A DNA stretch of 64,000 nucleotides from Arthrobacter globiformis (GTDB taxonomy: Bacteria > Actinomycetota > Actinomycetes > Actinomycetales > Micrococcaceae): contig NZ_JAUSYZ010000001.1 in assembly GCF_030817195.1 (NCBI RefSeq), forward strand, positions 1,736,001 to 1,800,000. The letters run 5' to 3'. Both the position numbers and the translations under genes were made by a program. Shown in pieces: positions 55,683 to 63,847 of the stretch (within the stretch, counting starts at the first letter, position 1; the number at the start of each line of letters is the position of its first letter). The notes beneath the pieces were generated by a model that was given only the letters and a program-made list of their open reading frames with translations, had not been told where the DNA came from and ran no database searches.

Positions 55683-56060
55683 ATGATCACTGTTCAAAAA
55701 GCCGCAATCAACACCGCCCTCGTAGCGGCCCTCGTGGGCGGCGGTGCCTACCTCGCCATGGGCTATCCCGTCATTGCCTCGTCCACAAACGGCACGGGAA
55801 GCCAGTCCAGCACGGACTCCGCCAAAGGCGGCCACCAGGCCAACGGGATCACCGAGCAGCTGCTGACGGGGAGCACTGCCACACGGGTGAGGAACGCAGT
55901 GCTGGCGGCCAACCCTGGCGCGACGGTCCACCGGGTTGAGACCGACGCCGAGGGTGCTGTCTACGAAGCGCACATCACGAAGGCTGACGGCTCGCGGGCG
56001 ACAGTCAAGCTGGACGGTTCCTTCAACGTCACCGCCACGGAAGCCGGACGCGGACGGTAG
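55683..56060 (+). CDS. Small exported PepSY-like protein
   Basis: The 125 residues have one N-terminal hydrophobic segment (about 8-33, probably signal or anchor), a Ser/Thr/Gly linker, and a C-terminal PepSY-like unit (RVRNAVLAANPGATVHRVET and YEAHITKADGSRATVKLD). PepSY units inhibit or regulate extracellular peptidases in some proteins, but no partner is visible. ATG 55683 has AGGAG 6 nt upstream. Confidence 0.7.
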   Translation: MITVQKAAINTALVAALVGGGAYLAMGYPVIASSTNGTGSQSSTDSAKGGHQANGITEQLLTGSTATRVRNAVLAANPGATVHRVETDAEGAVYEAHITKADGSRATVKLDGSFNVTATEAGRGR

Positions 56061-56073
56061 GAGTTCCGGCGGC

Positions 56074-56778
56074 TCAGGAGCAGGCGTACGGGGGAACGGC
56101 GTCGCCGGGCGTGAAGGGTTCGAACCAGTGCCGGATGTCCAAGCTTCCCGCGTCCTGCTCCCGGGCGCCGTCCGCTGCGCCGGCGCCGTCCGCATACAGG
56201 GTTTCAGAGTCTGCGTCCTCCAGCAGGACTTCCTCCACGATGGCCCGCCACTCGTCGGGGAGGTCCAGTTCGTAAATGTCCTCGGTGATCCTGGCCTGGT
56301 CGAGCAGGCAGTGGACCGCGAGCTCGCCGGCCAGGCAGCCGGGGGCGGTCCAGCCGCGGGCAAGGGACGCGGTGACGTCCGACGCCACCACGATGAACCG
56401 CTGCGTGAACTTCGCGTCATAGCTGGCAGCGAACTGCGGGGGCAGCGAGGACAGCACGGACGTTCCGGCGATGGCCTCGGGTGTGACGGTGTCCAGATCG
56501 TACAGCGTGCCAAGGTCGCGGAACAGCTGGTCGATGAGGATGCTGGACGAATTCCACAGCAGGCCCGCCAGCAGGCGCGTCTGGCGCACGGACCGTTCCC
56601 TCTCGCCGGGGCTGGCGGCGGCCATCTCGGCAAGGTCGTCGGGGTCGAACTGGAGCCGCTGTTCGGCCGTCATGTCGTCGGGGTGCGGGTCCAGTCCCAG
56701 GAGCTCAAGGCTCAGCCCGGTGAGCTTTTCGGAATCGGCCAGCAGTTCGTCGGTGATGTCGTCGTCGTCGTCGGCACT
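56074..56778 (-). CDS. Acidic protein of unknown function
   Basis: The 234 residues start with a run of Asp (SADDDDDITDELLADSEKL) and contain predicted helices (RQTRLLAGLLWNSSSILIDQ), a Pro/Phe-rich middle and an acidic C-terminus rich in Glu/Asp/Ala ending YACS. There are no membrane segments or recognised motifs. ATG 56778 is 7 nt after a TAGCAT -10 box. It faces the PepSY-like gene (13 bp between stops) and lies downstream of the nas operon in the same direction, but with its own promoter. Confidence 0.65.
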   Translation of the reverse strand, partial: SADDDDDITDELLADSEKLTGLSLELLGLDPHPDDMTAEQRLQFDPDDLAEMAAASPGERERSVRQTRLLAGLLWNSSSILIDQLFRDLGTLYDLDTVTPEAIAGTSVLSSLPPQFAASYDAKFTQRFIVVASDVTASLARGWTAPGCLAGELAVHCLLDQARITEDIYELDLPDEWRAIVEEVLLEDADSETLYADGAGAADGAREQDAGSLDIRHWFEPFTPGDAVPPYACS

Positions 56779-56853
56779 CATGCCACCGATGCTACCGGCC
56801 AGCCGCGGCAGGCCCGATTTCTGTGACGCAGGCCGGGTCATCAGGCAGCAGCC

Positions 56854-58416
56854 TCAGGCGGCAGCTCCCTGAAAGTGCTTCTCGATCAGCCCCCTGATGT
56901 CCTCGTGGCAGCCGCCGCAGCCCGTGCCCGCACGGGTTGCCGCGGAAACCTCCGCCACCGTGGAGCAGCCTCCGGCGGCAGCGTCGGCAATCTTGCCTCC
57001 GCTCACGCCGGCGCAGCGGCACACCGTGCTCTCGGGGTCGTTGGAGGCCCCCGCCGACGCGAGCTGGTCGGGTCCGTCGAGACGAAGGAGCAGGGACCTG
57101 TCCGCGGGCAGTTCGGCTCCGCGTTCGAACAGCTGCACCAGCTCTCCCGCGGTGCGCGGCATGCCCACGCTGACCAGGCCTTCCAGGACTCCGCCGCGGG
57201 TGGTCATCTTGACGTAGCGCCCGTGCTCGGGGTCGGCCCACTGGGCGATCTGCAGGCGCGGCCGGCCGTTGACGGCTCCGGCCGTCAGGACTTCCTCATC
57301 CCAGGGTTCGGCGGAGTTGTCCCCGGCCACCGCCATGTTCATGCCGCGCGCCTTCAGCACGATGACGCCCGGCTTTTCCTGGGGGAGCGGGGGCAACGAG
57401 TCGGCGTCCTCCGCGGCACCCTCGGACAGCAGCAGTAGGTATTCGGCGAGCCATTCGGCCTGCCGCCAGCCCGGGCCCACCAGACCAGACGGGCCCCGCG
57501 CGGTGCGGCACTCGGTGCAGGCGGAATCCGGGCAGCGGACCTCCGCGCAGTCACCGATGGCGAAGATGTGCGGCTCGTGGTGGGCCCGCAGCCGGTGGTC
57601 CACCAGGATGCCTGTTCCGGTGGAGAGCCCGCAGCCCTCGGCGAGCTCAATGCGCGGGCGGACGCCGCAGGACAGGACCAGCAGGTCGCCGTCAATCGCC
57701 GATCCGTCGTCGAGCAGCAGTGCCGAGAACCCGCCGTCGGGACCGTTGTGCTCAACGCCCGTGGAACGGGCGTTGCCCGCCACCCGGACGCCGCAGCTGC
57801 GCAGGCTCGCCGCCAGCACGGCGCCGCCGCCGCGGTCGATGTTCCGGCCCAGCGGGTGGGGCCCGTTGTGCACGACCGTGACCGTGGCGCCTTCTTCCGC
57901 GGCGGCAAGGGCCGTCTCAAGCCCCAGCACGCCGCCGCCCAGGACCACCACGCGCTTGCGGTCAGCCACGGCCTGGCGCAGCACCTCGGCGTCGCGGAGG
58001 TCGCGGAGTGCGGTGACACCCGGCGGGAGGACGGGCGCGGCAGGGTCAGGATTCAGCCCCGTGAGGTTGGGGATCACCGGCCGGGAACCGGTGGCGAAGA
58101 CCAGCCGATCGTAGTGGGCGGAGGTGCCGTCGGAGAGTATGACGGACTGCCGGGCGCGGTCCACGCGCCGGACCTTCACGCCCAGCCGGACGTCCACGCC
58201 GTCGGCCACCAGTGCTGCGGCGTCGGCGAGGGCCAGCGCCTCGGGGGAGGTGCGGCCAACCCCAAGGTCGGCCACCAGCACCCTGTTGTACGCGGCCTCG
58301 GTTTCCTGGCCGATGACCGTCAGCCCCACCTGCCCGGCACGCAGGGCCGGCAGCAGTTCGTCGACCAGCCGCGCCGCCACCGGACCGAATCCGACAATTA
58401 CAATCTGCTCGCTCAT
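56854..58416 (-). CDS. nasC: Nitrate reductase electron-transfer flavoprotein (NasC-like) with C-terminal BFD [2Fe-2S] domain
   Basis: The 520 residues begin with an FAD motif (IVIVGFGPVAARLVDEL), continue with FATGSRPV, a central NAD-binding VVVLGGGVLGLETALAA and IFAIGDCAEV, and end with a BFD-like [2Fe-2S] domain (TVCRCAGVSGG and GTGCGGCHEDI). A Cys-containing insertion (CPDSACTECRTARG) sits near residue 315. The likely role is to pass electrons from NADH to the nitrate reductase. ATG 58416 overlaps the nasA stop as ATGA, so translation is coupled. Confidence 0.8.
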   Translation of the reverse strand: MSEQIVIVGFGPVAARLVDELLPALRAGQVGLTVIGQETEAAYNRVLVADLGVGRTSPEALALADAAALVADGVDVRLGVKVRRVDRARQSVILSDGTSAHYDRLVFATGSRPVIPNLTGLNPDPAAPVLPPGVTALRDLRDAEVLRQAVADRKRVVVLGGGVLGLETALAAAEEGATVTVVHNGPHPLGRNIDRGGGAVLAASLRSCGVRVAGNARSTGVEHNGPDGGFSALLLDDGSAIDGDLLVLSCGVRPRIELAEGCGLSTGTGILVDHRLRAHHEPHIFAIGDCAEVRCPDSACTECRTARGPSGLVGPGWRQAEWLAEYLLLLSEGAAEDADSLPPLPQEKPGVIVLKARGMNMAVAGDNSAEPWDEEVLTAGAVNGRPRLQIAQWADPEHGRYVKMTTRGGVLEGLVSVGMPRTAGELVQLFERGAELPADRSLLLRLDGPDQLASAGASNDPESTVCRCAGVSGGKIADAAAGGCSTVAEVSAATRAGTGCGGCHEDIRGLIEKHFQGAAA

Positions 58417-60629
58417 GAGGCCTCCGATGTCTGAAGAACACTGGTGATCGGGGTGGCCGCTGCCAGCCTGACCCAGACTTTGTTGAACTTGAATTCGGGC
58501 ATTCCCGAGATGGGATCCGTGGCCGCTTCCGTCAGCCGGTTCGCGCTTTCCAGTTCGGGGAAGTGGAACGGCAGGAAGACGGTCTCGGGGCGGATGGCAG
58601 TGCTGAGCTCGGCCCGGCAAACCACTCCGCCGCGTTCATTGGCCACCGAGACCTCCGCGCCCTCCGTAATGCCCATGGCCGCGGCGGCGGCCGGATGGAT
58701 CTGCACCCGGGCTTCGGGCTGGGAGGCCAGGAGCTCTGCCACCCGGCGGGTCTGCGCACCCGACTGGTAGTGCTCCAGCAGGCGGCCGGTAATGAGGGTC
58801 ATGGGTTTGGCTGCCGCCGCTGCGCTGTCCCGGCCGGGGTTTGCAAGAGGAGCACGACGGCGGCGGGGCGCCACCGGGGTCATGACCGCCTTGCCGTCGG
58901 GGTGGGCAAACGCCTCCAGGAACATGCGCGGGGTTCCGGTGCTGCCGGCGGGGTAGGGCCAGTACGCGGCCGCGCCGCTGTCCAGCATGGCGTAGTCGAT
59001 GCCGGAGTAGTCGGCCGCCCCGCCGGCGGAGGCCAGGCGCAGCTCCTCGAAGACCGTCTCCGGGTCGTCGCTGTAGGTGGACGGTGCCTGAAGCGCCTCG
59101 GCCAGCCGGGCCATGATCCACAGCTCGCTGCGGGCGCCGGCGGGCGGCTGGATCGCCTGGCGGCGGCGGAGGACACGGCCTTCGAGGTTGGTCAGCGTGC
59201 CTTCCTCCTCGGCCCACTGCAACACCGGCAGGACGAGGTCGGCCTCGGCTGCGGTCTCGGACATGAAGAAGTCGCAGACCACCAGGAAGTCCAGGCTGCG
59301 GAGCCCGCGGATGACAGCGTTGGCGTCCGGCGAGGCGACGGCGATGTTGGAGGCATGCACGAAAAGGCAGCGGACGCCGTCGGGCTGTCCCAGTGATTTG
59401 AGCAGCTGCACGGCTGGCAGGCCGGGGCCGGGGATGAGGGACTCGGGCACATTCCAGACCTTCGCCATGTGTGCACGGGCGGCGGGATCAGTGATCTTGC
59501 GGTAGCCGGGCAACTGGTCGGCCTTCTGGCCGTGCTCGCGGCCGCCCTGGCCGTTGCCCTGGCCGGTGAGTGTGCCGTAGCCGCTGCGGGCGCTGCCGGG
59601 CAGGCCCAGCAGGAGGCTGAGGTTGATGGCCGCCGTGGCGGTGTCAGTGCCGTCCACGTGCTGTTCCACGCCGCGTCCGGTCAGGATGTAGCTGCCGCCC
59701 TTGCGTGCGCCGCTGGCCAGCCGCCGGGCCGTCTCGCGGATGAGCTCGGCGGGAACACCGGTGATGGACTGGACCCGCTCCGGCCAGTAGGCGTTGACGG
59801 ACCGGACCACGGCGTCAAAGCCCGTGGTGCGCGCCTGGATGTAATCGGCGTCGAGCAGGCCTTCGTGGATCACCACGTGGGAGATGCCCAGCAGCAGCGT
59901 GAGGTCGGTGCCGGGAAGGGGCTGCAGGTGGAGGCCGCCGCCGTCGGAGGTGAACCCGGCGGTGGCGGAACGCCGCGGGTCCACCACGATGAAGCCGCCG
60001 GCGTCGCGGACGCCCTGCAGGTGCTGGATGAAGGGCGGCATGGTCTCGGCGACGTTGGATCCGAGCATCAGGATGGTGCTGGCCGTGTCCAGTGCTTCAA
60101 GCGGGAAGGGGAGCCCCCGGTCCAGCCCGAAGGCCCGCATGCCGGCGGCGGCCGCCGACGACATGCAGAACCGGCCGTTGTAGTCGATCCGGGAGGTGCC
60201 GAGGGCGAGGCGGGCAAACTTGCCCAGCTGGTAGGCCTTTTCGTTGGTGAGGCCGCCGCCGCCAAAGACGCCTACGGAGTCCGCACCGTACTTGGCGCGG
60301 GCGTCCTTGACGGCGGCGGTGACGCGGCCCAGGGCCTCGTCCCAGGAGATGGGGCGGAAGACGCCGTCGGGCCCCTTGAACATGGGCTCGGTGACGCGTC
60401 CGGGGTGCTGCAGGAGCGACGCGGACGTCCACCCCTTGCGGCAGAGGCCGCCGCGGTTGGTGGGGAAGTCGCGGCCGCTAACCTCGAGGGCCGGCGCGGC
60501 CGGCACGGGGTCTGACCCCGGCTGGACAGCCGGGGTCAGACCCGTTGCGGCCGTGGCCGCTGGGGACTTGAGCGTCATGGCGCACTGCAGGGCGCAGTAA
60601 GGGCAGTGCGTGTCGGCGCTTTTGGTCAT
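58413..60629 (-). CDS. nasA: Assimilatory nitrate reductase, molybdopterin catalytic subunit
   Basis: It reduces nitrate to nitrite at a molybdenum bis-MGD centre in the cytoplasm. The 738 residues have the N-terminal [4Fe-4S] motif (Cys 9, 12, 16 in HCPYCALQCAM and Cys 63 in RGGLCRKGW), GVFGGGGLTNEKAYQLGK, RIDYNGRFCMSSAA and the C-terminal MGD-binding region with LITGRLLEHYQSGAQTRR. Cys 16 and Cys 63 are separated by 46 residues; the segment between is longer than I expect and contains a palindromic repeat. ATG 60629 begins 1 nt after the narK stop. It is the second gene of a narK-nasA-nasC operon. Confidence 0.9.
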   Translation of the reverse strand: MTKSADTHCPYCALQCAMTLKSPAATAATGLTPAVQPGSDPVPAAPALEVSGRDFPTNRGGLCRKGWTSASLLQHPGRVTEPMFKGPDGVFRPISWDEALGRVTAAVKDARAKYGADSVGVFGGGGLTNEKAYQLGKFARLALGTSRIDYNGRFCMSSAAAAGMRAFGLDRGLPFPLEALDTASTILMLGSNVAETMPPFIQHLQGVRDAGGFIVVDPRRSATAGFTSDGGGLHLQPLPGTDLTLLLGISHVVIHEGLLDADYIQARTTGFDAVVRSVNAYWPERVQSITGVPAELIRETARRLASGARKGGSYILTGRGVEQHVDGTDTATAAINLSLLLGLPGSARSGYGTLTGQGNGQGGREHGQKADQLPGYRKITDPAARAHMAKVWNVPESLIPGPGLPAVQLLKSLGQPDGVRCLFVHASNIAVASPDANAVIRGLRSLDFLVVCDFFMSETAAEADLVLPVLQWAEEEGTLTNLEGRVLRRRQAIQPPAGARSELWIMARLAEALQAPSTYSDDPETVFEELRLASAGGAADYSGIDYAMLDSGAAAYWPYPAGSTGTPRMFLEAFAHPDGKAVMTPVAPRRRRAPLANPGRDSAAAAAKPMTLITGRLLEHYQSGAQTRRVAELLASQPEARVQIHPAAAAAMGITEGAEVSVANERGGVVCRAELSTAIRPETVFLPFHFPELESANRLTEAATDPISGMPEFKFNKVWVRLAAATPITSVLQTSEAS
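60508..60543. repeat. Palindrome inside the nasA coding region
   Basis: Two perfect 16-bp arms (60508-60523, 60528-60543) with a 4-bp loop lie in frame within codons about 29-41 of nasA, encoding GLTPAVQPGSDPV. The core GGGTCTGACCCCGGCT resembles dispersed palindromic repeats usually found between genes. It falls between Cys 16 and Cys 63. Confidence 0.8.
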
Positions 60630-60630
60630 G

Positions 60631-62055
60631 TTAGACGTGTCCCATCGCATTTCGGTTGGCGTTGCGGATGTAGAAGAACCAGCAGACGGCCAGCATCAGG
60701 ACGTATGCTCCGACGAAGCCGTAGAAGGCCGGGGTGTAGGAGCCGCTGGCGGTGTTGGAGGCGTTCAGCACCTGCGGGATAACGAACCCGCCGTAGGCGC
60801 CGATGGCGGAGATCAGGCCGAGCGCCGAGGAGGCGAGCCGCTGGGTCTGCACCGAGCTGGCTCCGGAACGGGCTGCCCGGCTGGAGGTCGCGAAGATCAC
60901 CGGGATCATGCGGTAGGTGGCGCCGTTTCCGAAGCCGCTGGCCGTGAACAGCATCAGGAACAGGACCAGGAAGAGCCAGAAGTTCTTCAGCGGCAGCGTC
61001 CAGATCATCGTCAGCGTGATGACGGCCATGGAGGCGAAGGCTGTGACGGTCATCCGGGCTCCGCCCATGCGGTCAGCCATGCGTCCGCCGTAGGGGCGGG
61101 CCAGCGAGCCGACCAGCGGGCCGAGGAAGGCCAGCGAGAGGGCGACTGCACCGACGGAGATGGAGGAGAAAGCCGGGAAGTAGTCCTTGATGAGCTTGGG
61201 GAAGACACCGGCGAAGCCGATGAAGGAGCCGAACGTTCCGATGTAGAGCAGGGCCATGACCCACAGGTGGGGTTCCTTCACTGCTGCCAGGGATCCGGCG
61301 ACGTCGCCCTTGGCGCTCGTGAGGTTGTTCATGTACTTGTAGGCGCCGAAGGCTGCCAGGAGGATCAGCGGAACCCACATGAGGCCGGCTACAGGCAGGT
61401 TGACGGTGCCGGCTGCCAGCAGCGTGATGGCGATCGGGACGGCAAGCTGCGCCACGGCTGCGCCGAGGTTGCCGCCGGCGGCGTTCAGGCCCAGGGCCCA
61501 GCCCTTTTCACGGGCCGGGTAGAAGAACGTGATGTTGGCCATGGAGCTGGCGAAGTTGCCGCCGCCGAAGCCGGCAAGGGCAGCTACGAGGAGCATGACG
61601 CCGAACGGTGTCTCCGGGTTTGACACGCACAGTGCGAGCCCGGTGGAGGGAATGAGGAGGAGCAGGGCGGAGACGATGGTCCAGTTCCGTCCGCCGAAGC
61701 GCGGAACCATGAAGGTGTAGGGGATTCGGAGCGTGGCCCCGACGAGGCTCGGCATGGAGATCAGCCAGAAGATCTCGGAGGTGCTGAACGTAAATCCGGC
61801 GGCGGGCAGTTGGACCACGACGATGGACCACAGCTGCCAGACGACGAAGCCAAGGAATTCGGCGAAGATCGACCAGTTGAGGTTGCGGCGCGCAATGGTG
61901 CGGCCCTCGGATTCCCACTGGTGCTTGTTCTCGGCGTCCCAGTTGGCGATCCAGCGTCCGGGACGCTCTTCAAGGGCAGGTGCGTCAGTGGTGGTGGCGG
62001 CGGCAAGATCGAGGGAATTATGGGTTCCGGCGTCTGCGGTGCGGTCAGCAGTCAC
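60631..62055 (-). CDS. narK: Nitrate/nitrite transporter, NNP family MFS
   Basis: The 474-residue, 12-helix carrier imports nitrate, probably with protons or in exchange for nitrite. NNP features include the Gly-rich helix 5 stretch AALAGFGGGNFASSMANITFF, RIPYTFMVPRFGGR with its conserved Arg, and a second Gly-rich helix (MLFTASGFGNGATYRMIP). GTG 62055 has AAGGAGG upstream. It is the first gene of the operon with nasA and nasC, with a GlnR-like operator 48 bp ahead. Confidence 0.92.
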   Translation of the reverse strand: MTADRTADAGTHNSLDLAAATTTDAPALEERPGRWIANWDAENKHQWESEGRTIARRNLNWSIFAEFLGFVVWQLWSIVVVQLPAAGFTFSTSEIFWLISMPSLVGATLRIPYTFMVPRFGGRNWTIVSALLLLIPSTGLALCVSNPETPFGVMLLVAALAGFGGGNFASSMANITFFYPAREKGWALGLNAAGGNLGAAVAQLAVPIAITLLAAGTVNLPVAGLMWVPLILLAAFGAYKYMNNLTSAKGDVAGSLAAVKEPHLWVMALLYIGTFGSFIGFAGVFPKLIKDYFPAFSSISVGAVALSLAFLGPLVGSLARPYGGRMADRMGGARMTVTAFASMAVITLTMIWTLPLKNFWLFLVLFLMLFTASGFGNGATYRMIPVIFATSSRAARSGASSVQTQRLASSALGLISAIGAYGGFVIPQVLNASNTASGSYTPAFYGFVGAYVLMLAVCWFFYIRNANRNAMGHV

Positions 62056-62086
62056 GGTTTACCTCCTTGGGGATTGTTGTCCTTCC

Positions 62087-62140
62087 AAGGTAGAGATGGC
62101 GCGTTTCGCAGACGGTCGCAGTTTGTTAACGTGCTGTGAC
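62087..62140 (-). promoter_or_regulatory. GlnR-like operator and promoter of narK-nasA-nasC
   Basis: On the minus strand GTCAC-n6-TTAAC-n6-CGACC-n6-GAAAC (62140 to 62103) matches the GlnR pattern at 15 of 20 positions; the two outer 5-mers are perfect. TACCTT (62092-62087) follows after exactly 10 nt as the -10 box. GTG 62055 is about 31 nt further. Confidence 0.5.
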
Positions 62141-62285
62141 ATTTGCCTATCAGCCCGCTTCGGGCAGCGTTAGGCTGGTCGGACGGCCTCATGCTGAGAC
62201 AACCAGGAAGGTCCGGATACTGGACCGCCTGTCCGTTGCGTGGACGGCGGGAACTAAGATTGAACTCTGTTTTATCCCTATGTTT

Positions 62286-62312
62286 GGAGGGGCTTCCGCG
62301 CGAGGCCCCTCC
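62286..62312 (+). promoter_or_regulatory. Hairpin in the 5' region of the second MHS transporter gene
   Basis: GGAGGGGC (62286-62293) and GCCCCTCC (62305-62312) form an 8-bp stem, extendable by three pairs inward. It ends 23 nt before ATG 62336. It could be an attenuator or translation-control stem; a T-run is lacking. Confidence 0.4.
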
Positions 62313-62335
62313 AGTTCTCATGAAAGCGTCCCCAC

Positions 62336-63748
62336 ATGTCATCGCCTGCTACGTCAACGGAACATGGCACCGCCAAACCGGTGAACTCCAAGGGCAAAGT
62401 GATCTTTGCCAGCCTCATCGGAACGACGATCGAGTTCTATGACTTCTACATCTACGCCACTGCGTCGGTGCTGGTCTTCCCCCGGCTGTTCTTCCCCCAA
62501 GCCACCGAAATCAACGCCCTCCTGAGCTCGTTCGCGATCTTCGGCGTTGCGTTCATCGCCCGGCCCATCGGCTCGGTCCTGTTCGGACACTTCGGCGACA
62601 AGTTCGGCCGCAAGGGCACCCTGGTGGCCTCCCTCCTCACCATGGGCCTCGCCACCTTCCTCATCGGGCTGCTGCCCACCGCCACCGTCGCCGGCTGGGG
62701 CATCCTGGCCCCGCTGCTGCTGGTGCTGCTGCGCTTCGCCCAGGGCCTGGCACTGGGCGGTGAGTGGTCCGGCGCGGCACTGCTGGCCACCGAGAACGCC
62801 CCCAAGGGCAAGCGCGCCGTCTACGGGACGTTCCCGCAGCTCGGCGCCCCCATCGGCTTCATCCTGGCCAACCTGCTCTTCATCTGGTTCAACGCCGCCC
62901 TCAGCCCCGAAGAATTCATCGCCTGGGGCTGGCGCGTTCCGTTCCTGCTCAGCGCGGTCCTGGTGATCGTGGGCCTCTACGTCCGGCTGAAGCTGGTGGA
63001 GAGTGTCTCCTTCCAGAAAGTCCTGAAGGAAGACAAGGTGGTCAAGGTCCCCTTCGCCGCCACCTTCAAGAGCCACTTGCGCCCGGTGCTGGCCGGAACC
63101 TTCATCATGCTGGCCACGTACGTGCTGTTCTACATCATGACCTCCTTCACCCTGACCTACGGCACCAAGCCCGCTTCCGTTGCGGCCGCACAGGCCGCCG
63201 CGGAGAAGGCAGGCAAGCCGATGTCGGCCGCCGAGGTGGCCAACTTCGTTCCCGGCCTGGGTGTTCCCCGCGGCGACTTCCTCTGGATGCTGATCCTCGG
63301 CGTCGTCTTCTTCGGCATCTTCACGCTCGTGTCCGGCCCGCTGGCCGAGAAGTGGGGCCGCCGCAAGTTCCTCATGGGCGTCACCGTAGGCATCTTCGTG
63401 TTCGGCGCGCTGTGGTTCACCATGTTCGGCCCTGGCCCCGGCGCGGCAATCGTGGGCCTCATTGTCGGCTTCACGCTGATGGGACTCACCTTCGGCCCGA
63501 TGGCCGCGATCCTGCCCGAGCTGTTCCCGTCCAACGTGCGCTACACCGGCTCGGCTGTCGCGTACAACCTCTCCAGCGTCATTGGCGCCGCTCCGGCATC
63601 GTTCATCGCCATTGCCCTGTGGCAGGCAGCCGGCGGCAGCACCTGGCTCGTCGGCGTGTACATGGCCGCGGCCGCCGTGCTGACGTTCATCGCGCTGTGG
63701 ATCACCCGCGAGACCAAGGACACGGACTACGAGAACAACGTGGCCTGA
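62336..63748 (+). CDS. MFS transporter, metabolite:H+ symporter (MHS) type
   Basis: The 470-residue, 12-helix carrier has the MHS start TTIEFYDFYIYATASVLVFP and motif A GHFGDKFGRKG. A second loop motif (GPLAEKWGRRK) lies after helix 8. Its large inserted loop (about 275-310, rich in Ala and Lys) is unlike the first MHS transporter of the window. Substrates of close relatives include shikimate, proline/betaine and organic acids; none can be assigned. ATG 62336 has a weak upstream site. It is divergent from narK. Confidence 0.85.
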   Translation: MSSPATSTEHGTAKPVNSKGKVIFASLIGTTIEFYDFYIYATASVLVFPRLFFPQATEINALLSSFAIFGVAFIARPIGSVLFGHFGDKFGRKGTLVASLLTMGLATFLIGLLPTATVAGWGILAPLLLVLLRFAQGLALGGEWSGAALLATENAPKGKRAVYGTFPQLGAPIGFILANLLFIWFNAALSPEEFIAWGWRVPFLLSAVLVIVGLYVRLKLVESVSFQKVLKEDKVVKVPFAATFKSHLRPVLAGTFIMLATYVLFYIMTSFTLTYGTKPASVAAAQAAAEKAGKPMSAAEVANFVPGLGVPRGDFLWMLILGVVFFGIFTLVSGPLAEKWGRRKFLMGVTVGIFVFGALWFTMFGPGPGAAIVGLIVGFTLMGLTFGPMAAILPELFPSNVRYTGSAVAYNLSSVIGAAPASFIAIALWQAAGGSTWLVGVYMAAAAVLTFIALWITRETKDTDYENNVA

Positions 63749-63771
63749 TTTCCACGTGTAACTGCGGAAAC

Positions 63772-63806
63772 GAAAATGCCCGGTGTGGATCACACCGGGC
63801 ATTTTC
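63772..63806. terminator. Bidirectional terminator
   Basis: A perfect 16-bp stem (63772-63787 with 63791-63806) closes on a GAT loop. A-rich and T-rich stem ends (GAAAA/TTTTC) suit termination from both sides. It lies between the convergent transporter and carboxylase genes. Confidence 0.88.
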
Positions 63807-63847
63807 ATGCGCTGTTCAGTCGTGGGTCGCCCCAGGCTTCGGACGCC

